From assembly GCA_016748015.1 (NCBI GenBank), contig JAAOMT010000571.1:623095-687094 (forward strand): a stretch of 64,000 nucleotides of DNA, read 5' to 3'. Of the stretch, positions 24,687 to 35,217 are shown in pieces. Origin of the DNA: Geosiphon pyriformis. Its lineage: Eukaryota > Glomeromycota > Glomeromycetes > Archaeosporales > Geosiphonaceae. The notes under the pieces are model-generated. The model worked only from the letters and a program-made list of their open reading frames with translations. It was not told the origin of the DNA and made no database searches. Numbering within the stretch: position 1 is the stretch's first letter; the number at the start of each line of letters is the position of its first letter. The translations under genes and the position numbers were made by a program.

Positions 24687-25500
24687 CTCAACAAACTAAT
24701 TGCAGAATTTGCTGATATCTTCACCGAAAACAACAACAACTTAAGAAGAACTGATTTGGTTTAACACCAAATCTATACAGAAGATGCCAAACCAAGGCGA
24801 CAATAAGCCTACCAAGTTGCCCCAGAAAGTCACCAATTTATCCAAGAAAAAGTACAACGAATGCTTAACAATGGGCTTATTCAACCATCAATGAGCCCAT
24901 GGGCCTCATCTGTGGTTCTAGTTAAAAAGAAAAATGGAAAGATACGATTTTGTGTTGATTACTGACAACTCAACAGTGTCACCATTGGGGATGCCTACCC
25001 CCTTCCCCGAATTGATGACATGTTGGATGCCCTTGGAAAATCCAAATACTTTTCAACATTAGATTTAGAGAGTGAATATTGGCAAGTTGCTATGGATCTT
25101 AAAGACTGCCCCAAAACAGCATTCACCACTCAAAGAGGAAATTACGAGTTCAATATAATGCCTTTCAGATTATGCAATGCACCAGCAACATTCCAAAGAC
25201 TCATGGATGTTGTTTACAAAGGCCTCCTTTGGAAATTAGTAGTAGTTTATCTTGATAACACTGATGTTTATTCACCATCTTTCGAGCTACATTTAATTCA
25301 CCTGTGAAAAGTTTTTCAACGATTATAGAAAGCAGGATTGAAACTGAACATTGAAAAATGCTACTTTGGAAAAACAAGTTTAGCTTTTCTTGATCACATT
25401 GTTAGCAAAGATAGAATTAAACCAGACCCCGGAAAAATCAGTACTGTCAAAAACTTCAAGACTCCACGAAATACCACAAAATTAAGAGGATTTATTGGAT
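24687..25500 (+). pseudogene. Reverse transcriptase domain of element B
   Basis: Reads in the gag-pol frame with stops at about 24762, 24804, 24963, 25305 and 25326, each at a Gln or Arg position. Recognisable blocks are WASSVVLVKKKNGKIRFCVDY, FSTLDLESEYWQVAM, PFRLCNAPATFQRLMD and the catalytic box VVYLDNTDVYS. The YLDD motif reads YLDN (Asn at 25257-25259), so polymerisation would be lost even if translated. The segment GLKLNIEKCYFG and the RT connection follow from 25338. Confidence 0.9.
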
Positions 25501-26060
25501 TAGCATCCTATTACCGGAAATTTATCAAAGGATTCTCAGAAATTGTAAAACCCTTCAACCAGCTCACTACTAAAAATGCCAAATACAAATGGACAGAAAA
25601 ACACCAAAATGCCTTCAAGATACTTAAGGAAAAACTCACAACAGCTCCAATCCTTGCCTACCCAGATTTCAGCAACCAATTCTGGTTAGCAACTGATGCC
25701 TCTTATACTGCCTTTGGTGCCATCCTATCACAGTTAGATGACAATGGAAATGAGCGAGTAATTGCTTATACTAGTAGAACATTAAAGCCAGCCGAAAAGA
25801 ACTACCCCACAACAGAATTAGAAACCGCAGCAGTAATCTGGGCTCTACATCACTTCAACCTTTACTTCAGATCCAAAAAATTTGATATTATCACTGATAA
25901 TATTGGACTTAAATGGCTTCAAAACAAAAACACCCAGCTGAATGCAAAACAAACCCGATGGACAGAATTTTTAGCTAATTACTGATACATTATACACCAC
26001 AAACCAGGAAAACTCCACACCAACGTTGATTGTCTCTCAAGAATGAGGCAAGATTAGAAA
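25501..26060 (+). pseudogene. RNase H domain of element B
   Basis: Continues in frame: LATDASYTAFGAILSQLDD near 25686 (first catalytic Asp), TTELETAAVIWALHHF near 25812 (Glu) and DIITDNIGLKWLQ near 25884 (Asp). The triad is preserved, in contrast to protease and RT. A TGA at 25983 precedes YIIHHKPGK, the usual end of the domain. A TAG follows at about 26055. Confidence 0.85.
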
Positions 26061-27468
26061 ACAAAACCAACACCCATTTGAATTAACAGCATCAAAACAA
26101 CAAACAATGAACCCCGAAAACTACAACAATCTCAAGCAATACTTGGAGACATTAACAATCCCAACAGATTGGTCCCCAGATGAAAAACATCGGTTACAAC
26201 AACAAGCCAAACAATATTTTCTACACAACAATATTATCTATCATCAAAATTTCAAAAACCCAACCAAATCACTCAGATTAATACAAAAACAAGAAAAAGA
26301 GACCATTTTATACAATATGCACTCAGATCCTTCATCAGCACACTTTGGAAAAGATAGCACTACCCAAAGAACACTATAATACTACTTTTGGCTTCGAATG
26401 AGAAAAGACATTCACGAATATGTCGAATTTTGTGATAGTTGTCAAAGAAGAGGAGGAACTCGCCCTACAGAATCTTTAAATCTAATCAAAGTTGGACAGC
26501 CTTTTGACAGAGTTGGTATTGATTTAGTCAGACCACTATCTATCACCACTCAAGGAAACTGTTATATTGCAGTAGCTGTAGATTATTTTACTAAATGGCC
26601 TGAAGCCAGAGTCATTCAACGAGCAAATGCGAAATCAGTAGCAAATTTCATTTACGAAAACATCATTTGTAAACATGGATGTCCAATTGAACTTTTATCT
26701 GATCAAGGAACACACTTTGTGAACAACCTGATACAAAAAATTTGTGAACGATTCAATGTCAAAAGACCTCTGTCTTCGCCCTACTATCCACAAACAAATA
26801 GACTTGTAGAACGTTTTAACAAAACATTGTGTGAGTCATTAGCCAAAGTCTTAACCGATTTTGAGCAAGAATGAGATTTCTTTATTCCATCAGTGTTACT
26901 AGCATATAGGACATTAAAACAAGATACCATGAAACACACACCCTTTGATTTAACTTATGGAAGGACAGCAACATTACCAATTAGTTTTATAGTGGAAACA
27001 TACCCAGTACAACTAATCAATGAAAACAATTTCCAAGAAACGCTTCAGCGAAGAGCCTACACTCTGCTTAGCACATTGGAAGGAAAACGACGAATAGCAG
27101 CCACCCATATTGAACACTCCCAAGCTCAACAAAAAGAACGGCATGACAACAAATTGCCTTCAGTCACCAATAAATTCAAAATTGGAAACAAAGTTCTCTT
27201 ACACAGAATTAAAGCTGAAAAACAATGGAGTGGAAAATTTGAAAATAAATGGAATAAACCATTCTTTATCCATGAAGTCCTAGGCAATGGATCATACAAG
27301 CTAAGACTTGATGACAAAATCCTAGTAAAAGTTGTACATGGAGATTGTTTAAAACACTATCATTCCAGAAACAATCCTGAACTATTAATTCCACAAATTG
27401 GTACACATTCCCCTTTGGTCAGTCCCAAAAATATTCCCCGAAACTTAGAACCAATAGTTGTCATTTAA
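26061..27468 (+). pseudogene. Integrase of element B
   Basis: One frame away from the upstream pol, implying an indel at roughly 26060-26150. The HHCC zinc module includes SAHFGKDSTTQ and CDSCQRRGG. The DDE core shows VGIDLVRPL (near 26512), LLSDQGTHFVN (near 26694) and RLVERFNKTL (near 26800), so all three acidic residues remain; nearby Gly-to-Arg changes (VRPL, NRLVER) are GGA-to-AGA type. TAA at 26377 and TGA at 26872 replace Gln and Trp. The C-terminal GPY/F-like part runs through WSGKFENKWNKPFFIHEVLG; no chromodomain is seen. Confidence 0.88.
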
Positions 27469-27599
27469 CAACCTTCCAACCTGAACACTTAATTTAATTT
27501 TACTAGTATTCTCTTATAATTTAGAAAACAATCTTACAAAAACAAAACAAAAATAACATAAAAACCCATACACCAAAAATAATTTTCTTTTATTTCAAA

Positions 27600-28197
27600 T
27601 TGCTTATAATGACTATTCCTCAAAACATTCAACAATTATCCCAAAAACTAATGTTAGCTTTAAAAACAATACCCGAATTATCCATTACTGTTACTGGAAA
27701 CCACATTAATTATACCCAAACAGAAGTAGTTACAAATTTAGCCCCAAACTCACGAAAATATCACCCATATAAGAAGAACACAAAAAGTTATACTGGAATT
27801 CACCTGTCAGAACTTTTAATCTTGCTTTAAGAGAAAACCTAATGCTCACTCCGATTAGTATTCCACCAAATGCTACAATTCAACAAAAACTTCAACTATG
27901 TCTTAATAAGGAAAACACTGAATATTCTCCAATCTATAGATATTTTCACATTAGAAAAACACTCTACAAATAGAAACTGGAACTTACAACAGCAAACCTC
28001 ACAAAAGAAGCTATTCAGAAACAACTCCACAACAAATTCAAGACAACAGCTAGATCAACAAACAGTCGCTACAGACTTAGAGCTGCTCTTAGACTTTATG
28101 ACCTATTCCACACCTGTGAAAACGTATTACAAAACCCAATTTTTCAACCTTTGAAGATTCAATACATTGGAAAGCTCACAGAACTGAAATTTCAATA
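27600..28197 (+). pseudogene. Unknown extra reading frame after integrase in element B
   Basis: ATG at 27609 opens about 65 codons (MTIPQNIQQLSQKLMLALKT...). The reading then shifts near 27790, where ...KYHPYKKNTKSY in one frame is followed by WNSPVRTFNLALREN in another. That second frame runs, with one TAG near 27973, to a stop at about 28195 and includes a basic stretch KTTARSTNSRYRLRAALRLY. No signal peptide, membrane segment or env-like feature is seen. Its coding-like composition in AT-rich DNA and its position suggest an accessory protein of the element; function unknown. Confidence 0.5.
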
Positions 28198-28282
28198 ATT
28201 TTCAGACCAAATTTCTTCAATAATTTTGGATTATTATCTGGAAATAACAGACAGTACTTGGACTTTGACGGAGCTCAGTCTT

Positions 28283-28292
28283 GAGGAGGAGG
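28283..28292 (+). other. Polypurine tract of element B
   Basis: GAGGAGGAGG lies three bases before the 3' LTR (28296), the expected place and composition for the plus-strand primer. Confidence 0.8.
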
Positions 28293-28295
28293 TTA

Positions 28296-29265
28296 TGTTA
28301 CCAGACGAAATTAGAGATATCATTTAGCATGAAACTATCTTATAATTTCTATCATTAATTAGCATATATTATTGTTTCAAATTATCACTTATTACATTAG
28401 CAAAGAATGTCTGAAATTATCATTTAATTAATAATTTAAATTGTACACAACACAAATGTAACCTAATTGCGATGATCAATCATGCAATATCCCGAACTAT
28501 GTAACATTCAAAAGTTTGCTGAAATTTATAGAAATTTGCCGAAATAATTGATAGTTTACCGAAATATTTAATAGTTTGCAAAAATAACTTGTAGTTTGCT
28601 GAAATGTATCTTTAGTTCAGCGAAATTGTAGAAAATAACAAAGTTCAAGTTCATAGAATAGTGTTATGACAAGTTGTATAAAAGAAGAGCTTCTCTCTTC
28701 GAGAAAATGTATCTTACTTTAGATTTATCACTTAGAACCATTCCTACACACACAAAAAGAAATAAATATCAAATAATTCAAAAAATCAAACTCTTTAAAT
28801 TATTGCACTTGGAAAATCCTCAAAACCCAACTAACATTTTGAAATTAATTAGCTACCAATTTCAGTAAACTGTTAGTGACTCCAGGCCTGGATAGAAAAC
28901 GTTTCCCTTAACAAAACTCTATTTCTTTTATTTTCTTTTATTTTCTTATTACAATCTTTAGGATAGCCTACAGACGGGATTCCTGTAGAAGAGTTGACTT
29001 TCACAGCAAAGTAACTACACATTTTTAGTGAGCTTCCAGACGAGCAATTCTTGGGAAAAAGTTGACGTTTACTACAACATAACTACATAAAATAACTGGC
29101 AAGGAATTGGCCATTCCACTTATAAGCCCAGCAGTTCAAATTATAGAAGATAATTTGAAGATAAATTCAGTTACTGGAGGTTCAACCACATCCAGAAAAC
29201 GTGAATTCACAGCAAATAAGTATCAACAACATTACAGAAAAGAGACCAAAAAACCTCTGATAACA
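28296..29265 (+). repeat. 3' LTR of element B (family B)
   Basis: 970 bp, TGTTACCAG to CTGATAACA. Carries its own TATAAAAG (28677-28684) and the same six-unit array (28512-28626). It repeats the gag start region, whose frame runs out just past the LTR. Confidence 0.92.
28512..28626 (+). repeat. 20-bp periodic CCGAAAT array, six units (3' LTR)
   Basis: Same phase as in the 5' LTR: units at 28520, 28540, 28560, 28580, 28600 and 28621. The first and fifth read TGAAAT, the fourth AAAAAT, so the CpGs of the array are preferentially lost by C-to-T or G-to-A change. Confidence 0.8.
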
Positions 29266-31438
29266 ACGTAAATTATGCGTTTTCTACACATAATCAGACA
29301 CTTGGCCCAATCAAGGATTCACTATGCTGAATCAAAAGTAGGTGAGAATAACCCCAACCCACAAATTCTTTCAATGATATCATTCAGATTCCTAGAGTCA
29401 AAAATAAACTCACTAAGAAACAATCTAGTAGACTCAATATTGCTCCTGGTTTTAGCACTAGACATTCGCCACAAAGCAATAACACACTCAATAGTATCCT
29501 CACTTAAAAAGGAAGGCTTAGCAGCCAGCATATCATTATAATCCATATCACCAAAGTCAACCTCAGATCTAAGACAAGCAATGTCCTTGAAGATCCCAAC
29601 CAAGAGATTAAAAAAATTGTTAACAGCACTCTTCATGGAAATGAGATCTTTTTCGACCTGAACAGTCTTAGCAGCATTATCATCAAGAAGATGAGACACC
29701 AAAGCAATCAAAGAACCAACAGGCTCAACAATAGACTTAACCAGAGCAGCCAAATCCAAAATCTGCTTTTCCAAAGAGTTCAACCTGGAACTAACAGCAG
29801 GATTAGCAGTAGAAGCAGCCGAAAAAGCCACTAAAGGAGGAAACTCAGAAAGACCAGAAGGAGCAACAGTCTTGACATATGAAGCAGAACCCACAAAACG
29901 AGACTAGAAAACCTTGGGAACCTTGGGAGTGAAAGGTGGGGAAATCTTGCAATTCGTGGCCAGATGGCCCATTTCTTGACACCTAAAGCAGTGCTGGCAG
30001 CCAGGAGTTTCTCACCAAATATGGCATTTCCTTAGAGTACCAGTCTTGACTACAGCAGAATCCAAATTGTCTTGAGAATCAAATATAACCAAAACAAACT
30101 GGAAACGATGACCAGAATTAAGAGAATGAAGGATGAAACATGTTCGACCACCAATCTAAGAAATCATATCACTGATTTCAAAGGCAGTACAGCCAGAGGG
30201 AAGGTTAACCAATTTGGCCTTAAACTTATCATGAGACAAAATAGTCTCATTTTAATTCACCAGAGGGAGGATTCTAACACTATCTTTGTCCACCAAGACT
30301 GACCAATGCTTCAAGGCAGACACAGCAGAGTCCAATTTTTCAAAATATACTACCACATACTGCCAAATGCCAGCAGGCTTCAGCACAATACAAGTGACAC
30401 TACCAAACACACTGAGAGCCAACTTAATGTCAGTAGCAAACACACCCAAAGGCACATTACACAGCATAACAGCAGCAGGAGAGGAACCAGATTTAGAAAC
30501 CATCAAAGATTTGGCAATTTTGAGAATGACTAAACTAACAGAACTTGTAAGCTCAACCAGAAATGCAGCTTTCAAAGACTGTTGAGAAGCAAACTCCATA
30601 CAGAAAAGCTTCATATTGTCTTTTAAAACAGATTTAGCACCCAAAAAACCATGCACAGACTGAAAAACAGTCTTAATATGAGCCAATTTGATCTTAAAAG
30701 TAGCATCAGGCACCAGAGTGGAGGCCACTCACCCAGCAAATCTTTAACGACTAATAATAGTTTCCCAAGCACCACCCAGTTCTCAAAAACAGGTGATCCA
30801 ACAAAAGGAGATTGTTTTGCTTCTAAAACCAATAAAGATCTGCCAGAAGACACCACATTTGGCAACATAACCAGTGGTTGATTTTGGTCCATCTTAGATA
30901 ACATGCCAAATAATGCTACAGAGATCTTATCTAAGATCTCATTAGGAACCACAAAGAGGTTCGGTGTAACAATAGCAAAGGCAAGCGACTGCTCTCACTT
31001 TTCTGAATTTTTGGTTTTTTTGATCATTTTTTTTAAAGAGGTGATACCAGAAGCACCAGATGTTGAATCTATAGAAAGGAAGACCAGCTTATTTACTGGT
31101 CTATTATTAAAAACTTTTGGGCTCTTAGTTGGGGTGAAAGCAACACTAGGACTAATCCAAGTGTGTTTCTTTGAGGGAACTTTGACTGGTGAAAAACCAG
31201 CCAAAGATGAGGAAATTGATTCAGTAGCTACCAAAGGCAGCTTTTCACGATTACTGAATAAGGGGAAGGTTTCTAAAACATTTTGCCTAGTTGCTTCTAC
31301 AACAGAGAGAGCTTCTCTGATTGAAATTTTATTAAATATCTTAGAACAGATATCTGATGCAGCTTTTCTATTCTTTGCTCTGGTCATGGTTATAAAATTA
31401 AGGAAACAAAGAGCTTTTTTCCAATTTTTTGTTATTTG
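29266..31438 (-). mobile_element. LINE copy 2, ORF1-only non-LTR retrotransposon (main part)
   Basis: Matches LINE copy 1 from its 5' end (near 31412-31438) to its 3' tail, which is split by element B. It has the same ORF1 followed directly by the tail without ORF2. Relative to copy 1 there is a deletion of roughly 55 bp near 30775. It interrupts the RT of element G; ACATT occurs at both junctions. Confidence 0.78.
29322..31387 (-). pseudogene. LINE ORF1 (copy 2), RRM and CCHC protein
   Basis: ATG at 31387; the first two thirds keep one frame apart from a stop at about 30994 and the frame-shifting deletion near 30775. The frame from 30728 to 30252 holds the RRM-like region (VMLCNVPLGVFATDIKLALS, then IWQYVVVYFEKLDSAVSALK). 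The zinc knuckle, near 29980, is intact here (CFRCQEMGHLATNC, spacing CX2CX4HX4C). The C-terminal part (29894 to 29322) is predicted helical and has LINE ORF1 character. Same family and inferred role as the frame at 9904-12054. Confidence 0.75.
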
Positions 31439-34435
31439 ACATTATAAATACAAAAAATTTTTGATTTATTTAGAGAAAAAAAATAGTTTTTCATATTAAA
31501 TTTAAATAACAAAGAAAAAATAATATTTACAATTAGAAAAAAAAATTTAAGTTTAAAATAATACTATTTGGCTTAATTAATATACTATTATATTCCAATA
31601 GTTAATAAAAATTATTTACTTTGACATATTATAAAAATCAATAATTATCTACTTAAATAATATCAATGTATTTTTAAAAATATTTAACAAATATTTTTAT
31701 TATTTACAATAAGTATTTAAAAAACTAAAACAAACCAAATTAAAATTAAATACAGATAAATGTTTTTTTGAAAAAACAAAGCTCAAATTTTTGAAACATG
31801 TAGTTAAAAAAAAGACATTAAAATAGATATAAATAAAATCAAAAAAGTAAATAACTTTTTAAAATCAAAAAATTTAATAAAGTTAAAAGGCTTTTTAAAA
31901 TTAGCCAAATATTATTAACAGTTTATACAAAAATTTTTGGCAATTGTCCAGCCATTTTACTAATTTCAAGTCAAAGCTATTTAATATAAATAGATGAATA
32001 TACAACAATAAGCTTTTAAAATATTAAAACAAAAACTTATACAAATTTCAGTTTTAATATATTTAAATTATAGTAAAAAATTTATAATTGCTAGTAATAC
32101 TTTTAAAACAGCACTAGAAACAATATTATTATAAAAAAACTTAATAAACAAAAATATTTAATAGTATATATTAGCAGAAACTTAAGTTCAACAAAAAAAA
32201 TTATAGAGCTCTAATATTAAAACATATTAAGTTAATTAAATGAAAAAAATATATATACTAAAAGTTTAATATTTAAACTAATTATAAAAAATTGATATTA
32301 TTAGCCAAAAAAAATTAACTAACAATAAAACTGTTAAGTAAAAAACTGTTTTTTATTCTTTAAATACAAAATACACTATAAAAAAAATAAAACAACTATA
32401 AAAATAAAAACAATAAAAAAATAACAAAATAAATAATAAAAATTACTAATAATTAGTTTATTATATTATCATTAAACAGTTTAAGAAAAAATTATCTTAA
32501 AAAAAATAAAATAAAATATATTAATAAATAAGATATCATTTTAATTAACAAAATTTAAACAATTTATTAAAAATAATAAAAAACAAGAAAAAAAAACAAT
32601 ATTATTTAATATATACTTAAATTTGATAGTAAAACATTTTAATTAGAATCAAAAATTTATATTATTGGCTAATAATATATTCAGACATAAAATAATACAT
32701 AAAAAATTGTAATACTTATTAAAAAAAAAATCAAATAAATCATTAAAACTAATTAAAATTGAATAATTATTTGATTAAATTAGAATTAACTTAATAGAAT
32801 TATTATTAATAACAACTAAAAACAATTAATATATTACTGTTTTAATAAACTATTTTATCAAATAGTTAGAAGTTAAAACTATATAAAAAATTAATACAAA
32901 AACAATAACCAAATTTGTTTATTAAAATTTAATATATTAGCATAAATATCTAAAAGAACTATTATCAAATTAAAAAACACATTTGTAAACAAAATATTAG
33001 TTAAATTAAACCGAAAATTTAGAATAAAAAAACTATTATTATTATTATATTATTTATAAATAAATAGTTTAGTCAAAAAGTTTAATAAAATACTATATAA
33101 AATATTAGCCAAAATCAGTTAAAAAATTTTTAAAAAATAAGATTTATTTATATTATTAGTATATTAAACAATAAAACAAAATATAATTTAAATAATATTA
33201 TTCAAATTAATATATAATAAAACAATAATATTATTAATAAAAAGAAAAAATAACAATATATTTAACAAAGCCAATAACAAAAATACATTTTTAAAAATAT
33301 TGTTAAAAAAACATATAACTTAATAAAAACATTAGAAAATAAAAAAATAAAAGCAGTTAATCATATTAAAAAATCACAAAAAAAACAAAAAAAAAGACAT
33401 AATAATTAGCTATCAAACAAACTAGTTAATTTTAAAATTCAAAACAAAATATTATTATATTATATTAAAACAGAAAACCAATAAAATGGTAAATTTGACC
33501 TAAAATAAGATGAATTTTTATATATATAAAAAAAATAAAAAACAGAACATATAAATTGTAACTAAAAAACAAAATCTTAACTAAAACAGTACATAATAAT
33601 TAACTAAAACTATATTATAAAAAAACATCAATAATATCAAGTATATTATAATTAAGAACATAAAATATAAAAGTTAAATTTAATAAAATTTTATAAAACT
33701 TAGAACTAATAATAATTATTAAAATTAACACATTATAAAATTGAATAATTATTATATAAAAACAGTCAAATATAATAAAACCAAAACCAATAAAATGAAA
33801 ATTATAAATAATATTTACTTAATAACTTAATAACTATTTTAATTATTAAAAACCAAAGACTTAAACATAAAAATAACAGTTAATAGTCAAAAAAGTTATT
33901 ATAAAAACATATAAAAAAAAAGACCAAATAACAAAACTCCATACAATAAAAACAATAAATATATAAATATATAAAAAAAATTGTTGAAAAAATAAAAAAA
34001 AAACTTTTAGAAATCCAATAATATTTATATAATCAAGATAATTAAGTAAAAAAAATTGAAAAACTAAAAAGAATAGTTTCTAATAATATATTATTATTAT
34101 TATTTAAAACAACAATTAAATATTTAAATATTATATACAAATAAGTTGAAAAAAGTATTTAACAAAAAAACAGTACAATAAATAATAAAAAACAACTTAA
34201 TAACTTATCTAAAAATTATTTATCAACTATATATAATCTTTTATAAATATAATAAAATATTATTATATCCAGTTATAAAAGTTTTAACAGTAAACCAATT
34301 GGAAAAAATAACTAATTTTTAATTTAAAAAATTGAAAACAAAAGTTTTTAAAGCAATAAAAAAAAATATTAAAAATAAATCAGAAAAAAAATTTAAAAGA
34401 TTTTATTGAAACTTAATATTAAAAAAAAAAGATAA
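31439..34435 (+). pseudogene. RT, RNase H and integrase relic of Ty3/gypsy element G
   Basis: RT resumes after the LINE and shows SIIIYLNNINVFLKIF near 31640 (YLDD changed to YLNN), KLKLNTDKCFFEKTKLKFLKH near 31740 and LKGFLKLAKYY near 31880. An integrase core can be followed near 32730-32990 (IRINLIELLLIT, INYFIKW). The degree of AT drift is much greater than in element B and nearly all frames are broken by stops. The end is marked by a purine run AAAAAAAAAAGATAA (34421-34435) just before an LTR start, as expected for a polypurine tract. Confidence 0.75.
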
Positions 34436-34779
34436 TATTATTAATAAAAAACAGAAATTATAAAAAAAAAATAACTAATAACAGAATAAAAAATCATTAA
34501 AAGTATATAATATCAGGAATTTCAGAAATATTAATAAAAATTTTAAAAGTTTCAGGAATTTTAAAAATGCTAGAAATTTTAAAAATACCAAAAATTTTAG
34601 CAATAACTTAAAAATTTTAGGAATTTTATATTATGGAGATTTATGTATATATAGCAAAAATGTTAGAAATCAAAAATAAGAATCAAAGAACAAACAAATA
34701 CACTTTAAGATTAGTCTAGTTACTTTTACTTCAATCTAATTACAAACAATAAAAATATCAATTAATTCTTTTTACATAT
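34436..34779 (+). mobile_element. 3' LTR of element G (truncated, decayed)
   Basis: Starts TATTATTAATAAAAAACAG directly after the purine tract and is similar to 4434-4700: both contain GAATTTCAGAAAT-type repeats, TTTATATTATGGAGATTTATG-like and TATATATAGC-like boxes, and the ending CTAATTACAAACAATAAAAAT. It is cut at 34780 by another LTR. Confidence 0.55.
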
Positions 34780-35028
34780 TGTTATAAGTAGATTTCTTGT
34801 GTAAGTTTTGGTAATTTCCATAACTTGGTGTTCAGATTTATCATAATATATTCTGAAGGTTTTCTTTGTATAATAAACAGAGATTTACTTAATAGCAGTT
34901 GATAATAGACTCAATAATTTTCTTGGCTTGATAACTAGCTTATTCTAGTGTTCACACCCTTCTGATAAACAATTCTAGTTTTTTGATTATGTCTATGCTC
35001 TTTTCTGGTATCTTTTACCAGCAGCGAC
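34780..35028 (-). mobile_element. Truncated LTR upstream of the IleRS gene
   Basis: Begins TGTTATAAG and shares CATAACTTGGTGTTCA and GTATAATAAACAGAGATTTA with the family F LTR at 7112, but only about the first 250 bp are present. Similarity stops near CTTTTACCAGCAG (35028), which puts LTR-derived DNA within 190 bp of the host start codon. Confidence 0.55.
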
Positions 35029-35065
35029 AACAGAGTTGGTTTAAGGAACGGGATAGTGATTGGGG

Positions 35066-35073
35066 TATAAAAG
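35066..35073 (+). promoter_or_regulatory. Putative TATA box of the IleRS gene
   Basis: TATAAAAG, 145 bp upstream of the first ATG, in a stretch with normal base composition and several CpGs (TGACGTTTCGCG at 35091). Transcription start unknown. Confidence 0.45.
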
Positions 35074-35217
35074 AAAAGATTAATTATCGATGACGTTTCG
35101 CGTTAATTTCGTTAACTATTATGACATCTTCTGACATGTCGGTATGAGTCATGATTTCGTAAAACTTAGAACTCGAAAACATCGCAAACTAATTTACGTT
35201 TTCCGTTCCTCTCAATT

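Larger units (their letters stand above)
19419..29265 (+). mobile_element. Full-length Ty3/gypsy LTR retrotransposon B with dUTPase
   Basis: A 9.85-kb element bounded by LTRs of 981 and 970 bp, with flanking 4-mers ACAT (19415-19418) and ACGT (29266-29269), one transition apart. Domain order is gag, aspartic protease, Cys-rich insert, dUTPase, RT, RNase H, integrase and a further unknown reading frame. RT-RH-integrase order marks Ty3/gypsy (Metaviridae). From 20241 to about 26050, gag through RNase H stay in one frame, broken by about 17 stops; integrase is one frame over. Catalytic Asp residues of protease and RT are Asn, so the copy is dead. Confidence 0.92.

Noticed and set aside
1201-26874. 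TGA read as Trp (altered genetic code)
   Set aside because: TGA often replaces Trp in the TE frames, but TAA and TAG also appear at Gln positions, catalytic Asp codons are lost too, and the IleRS gene uses TGG for Trp and TGA as its own stop. Mutation explains everything.
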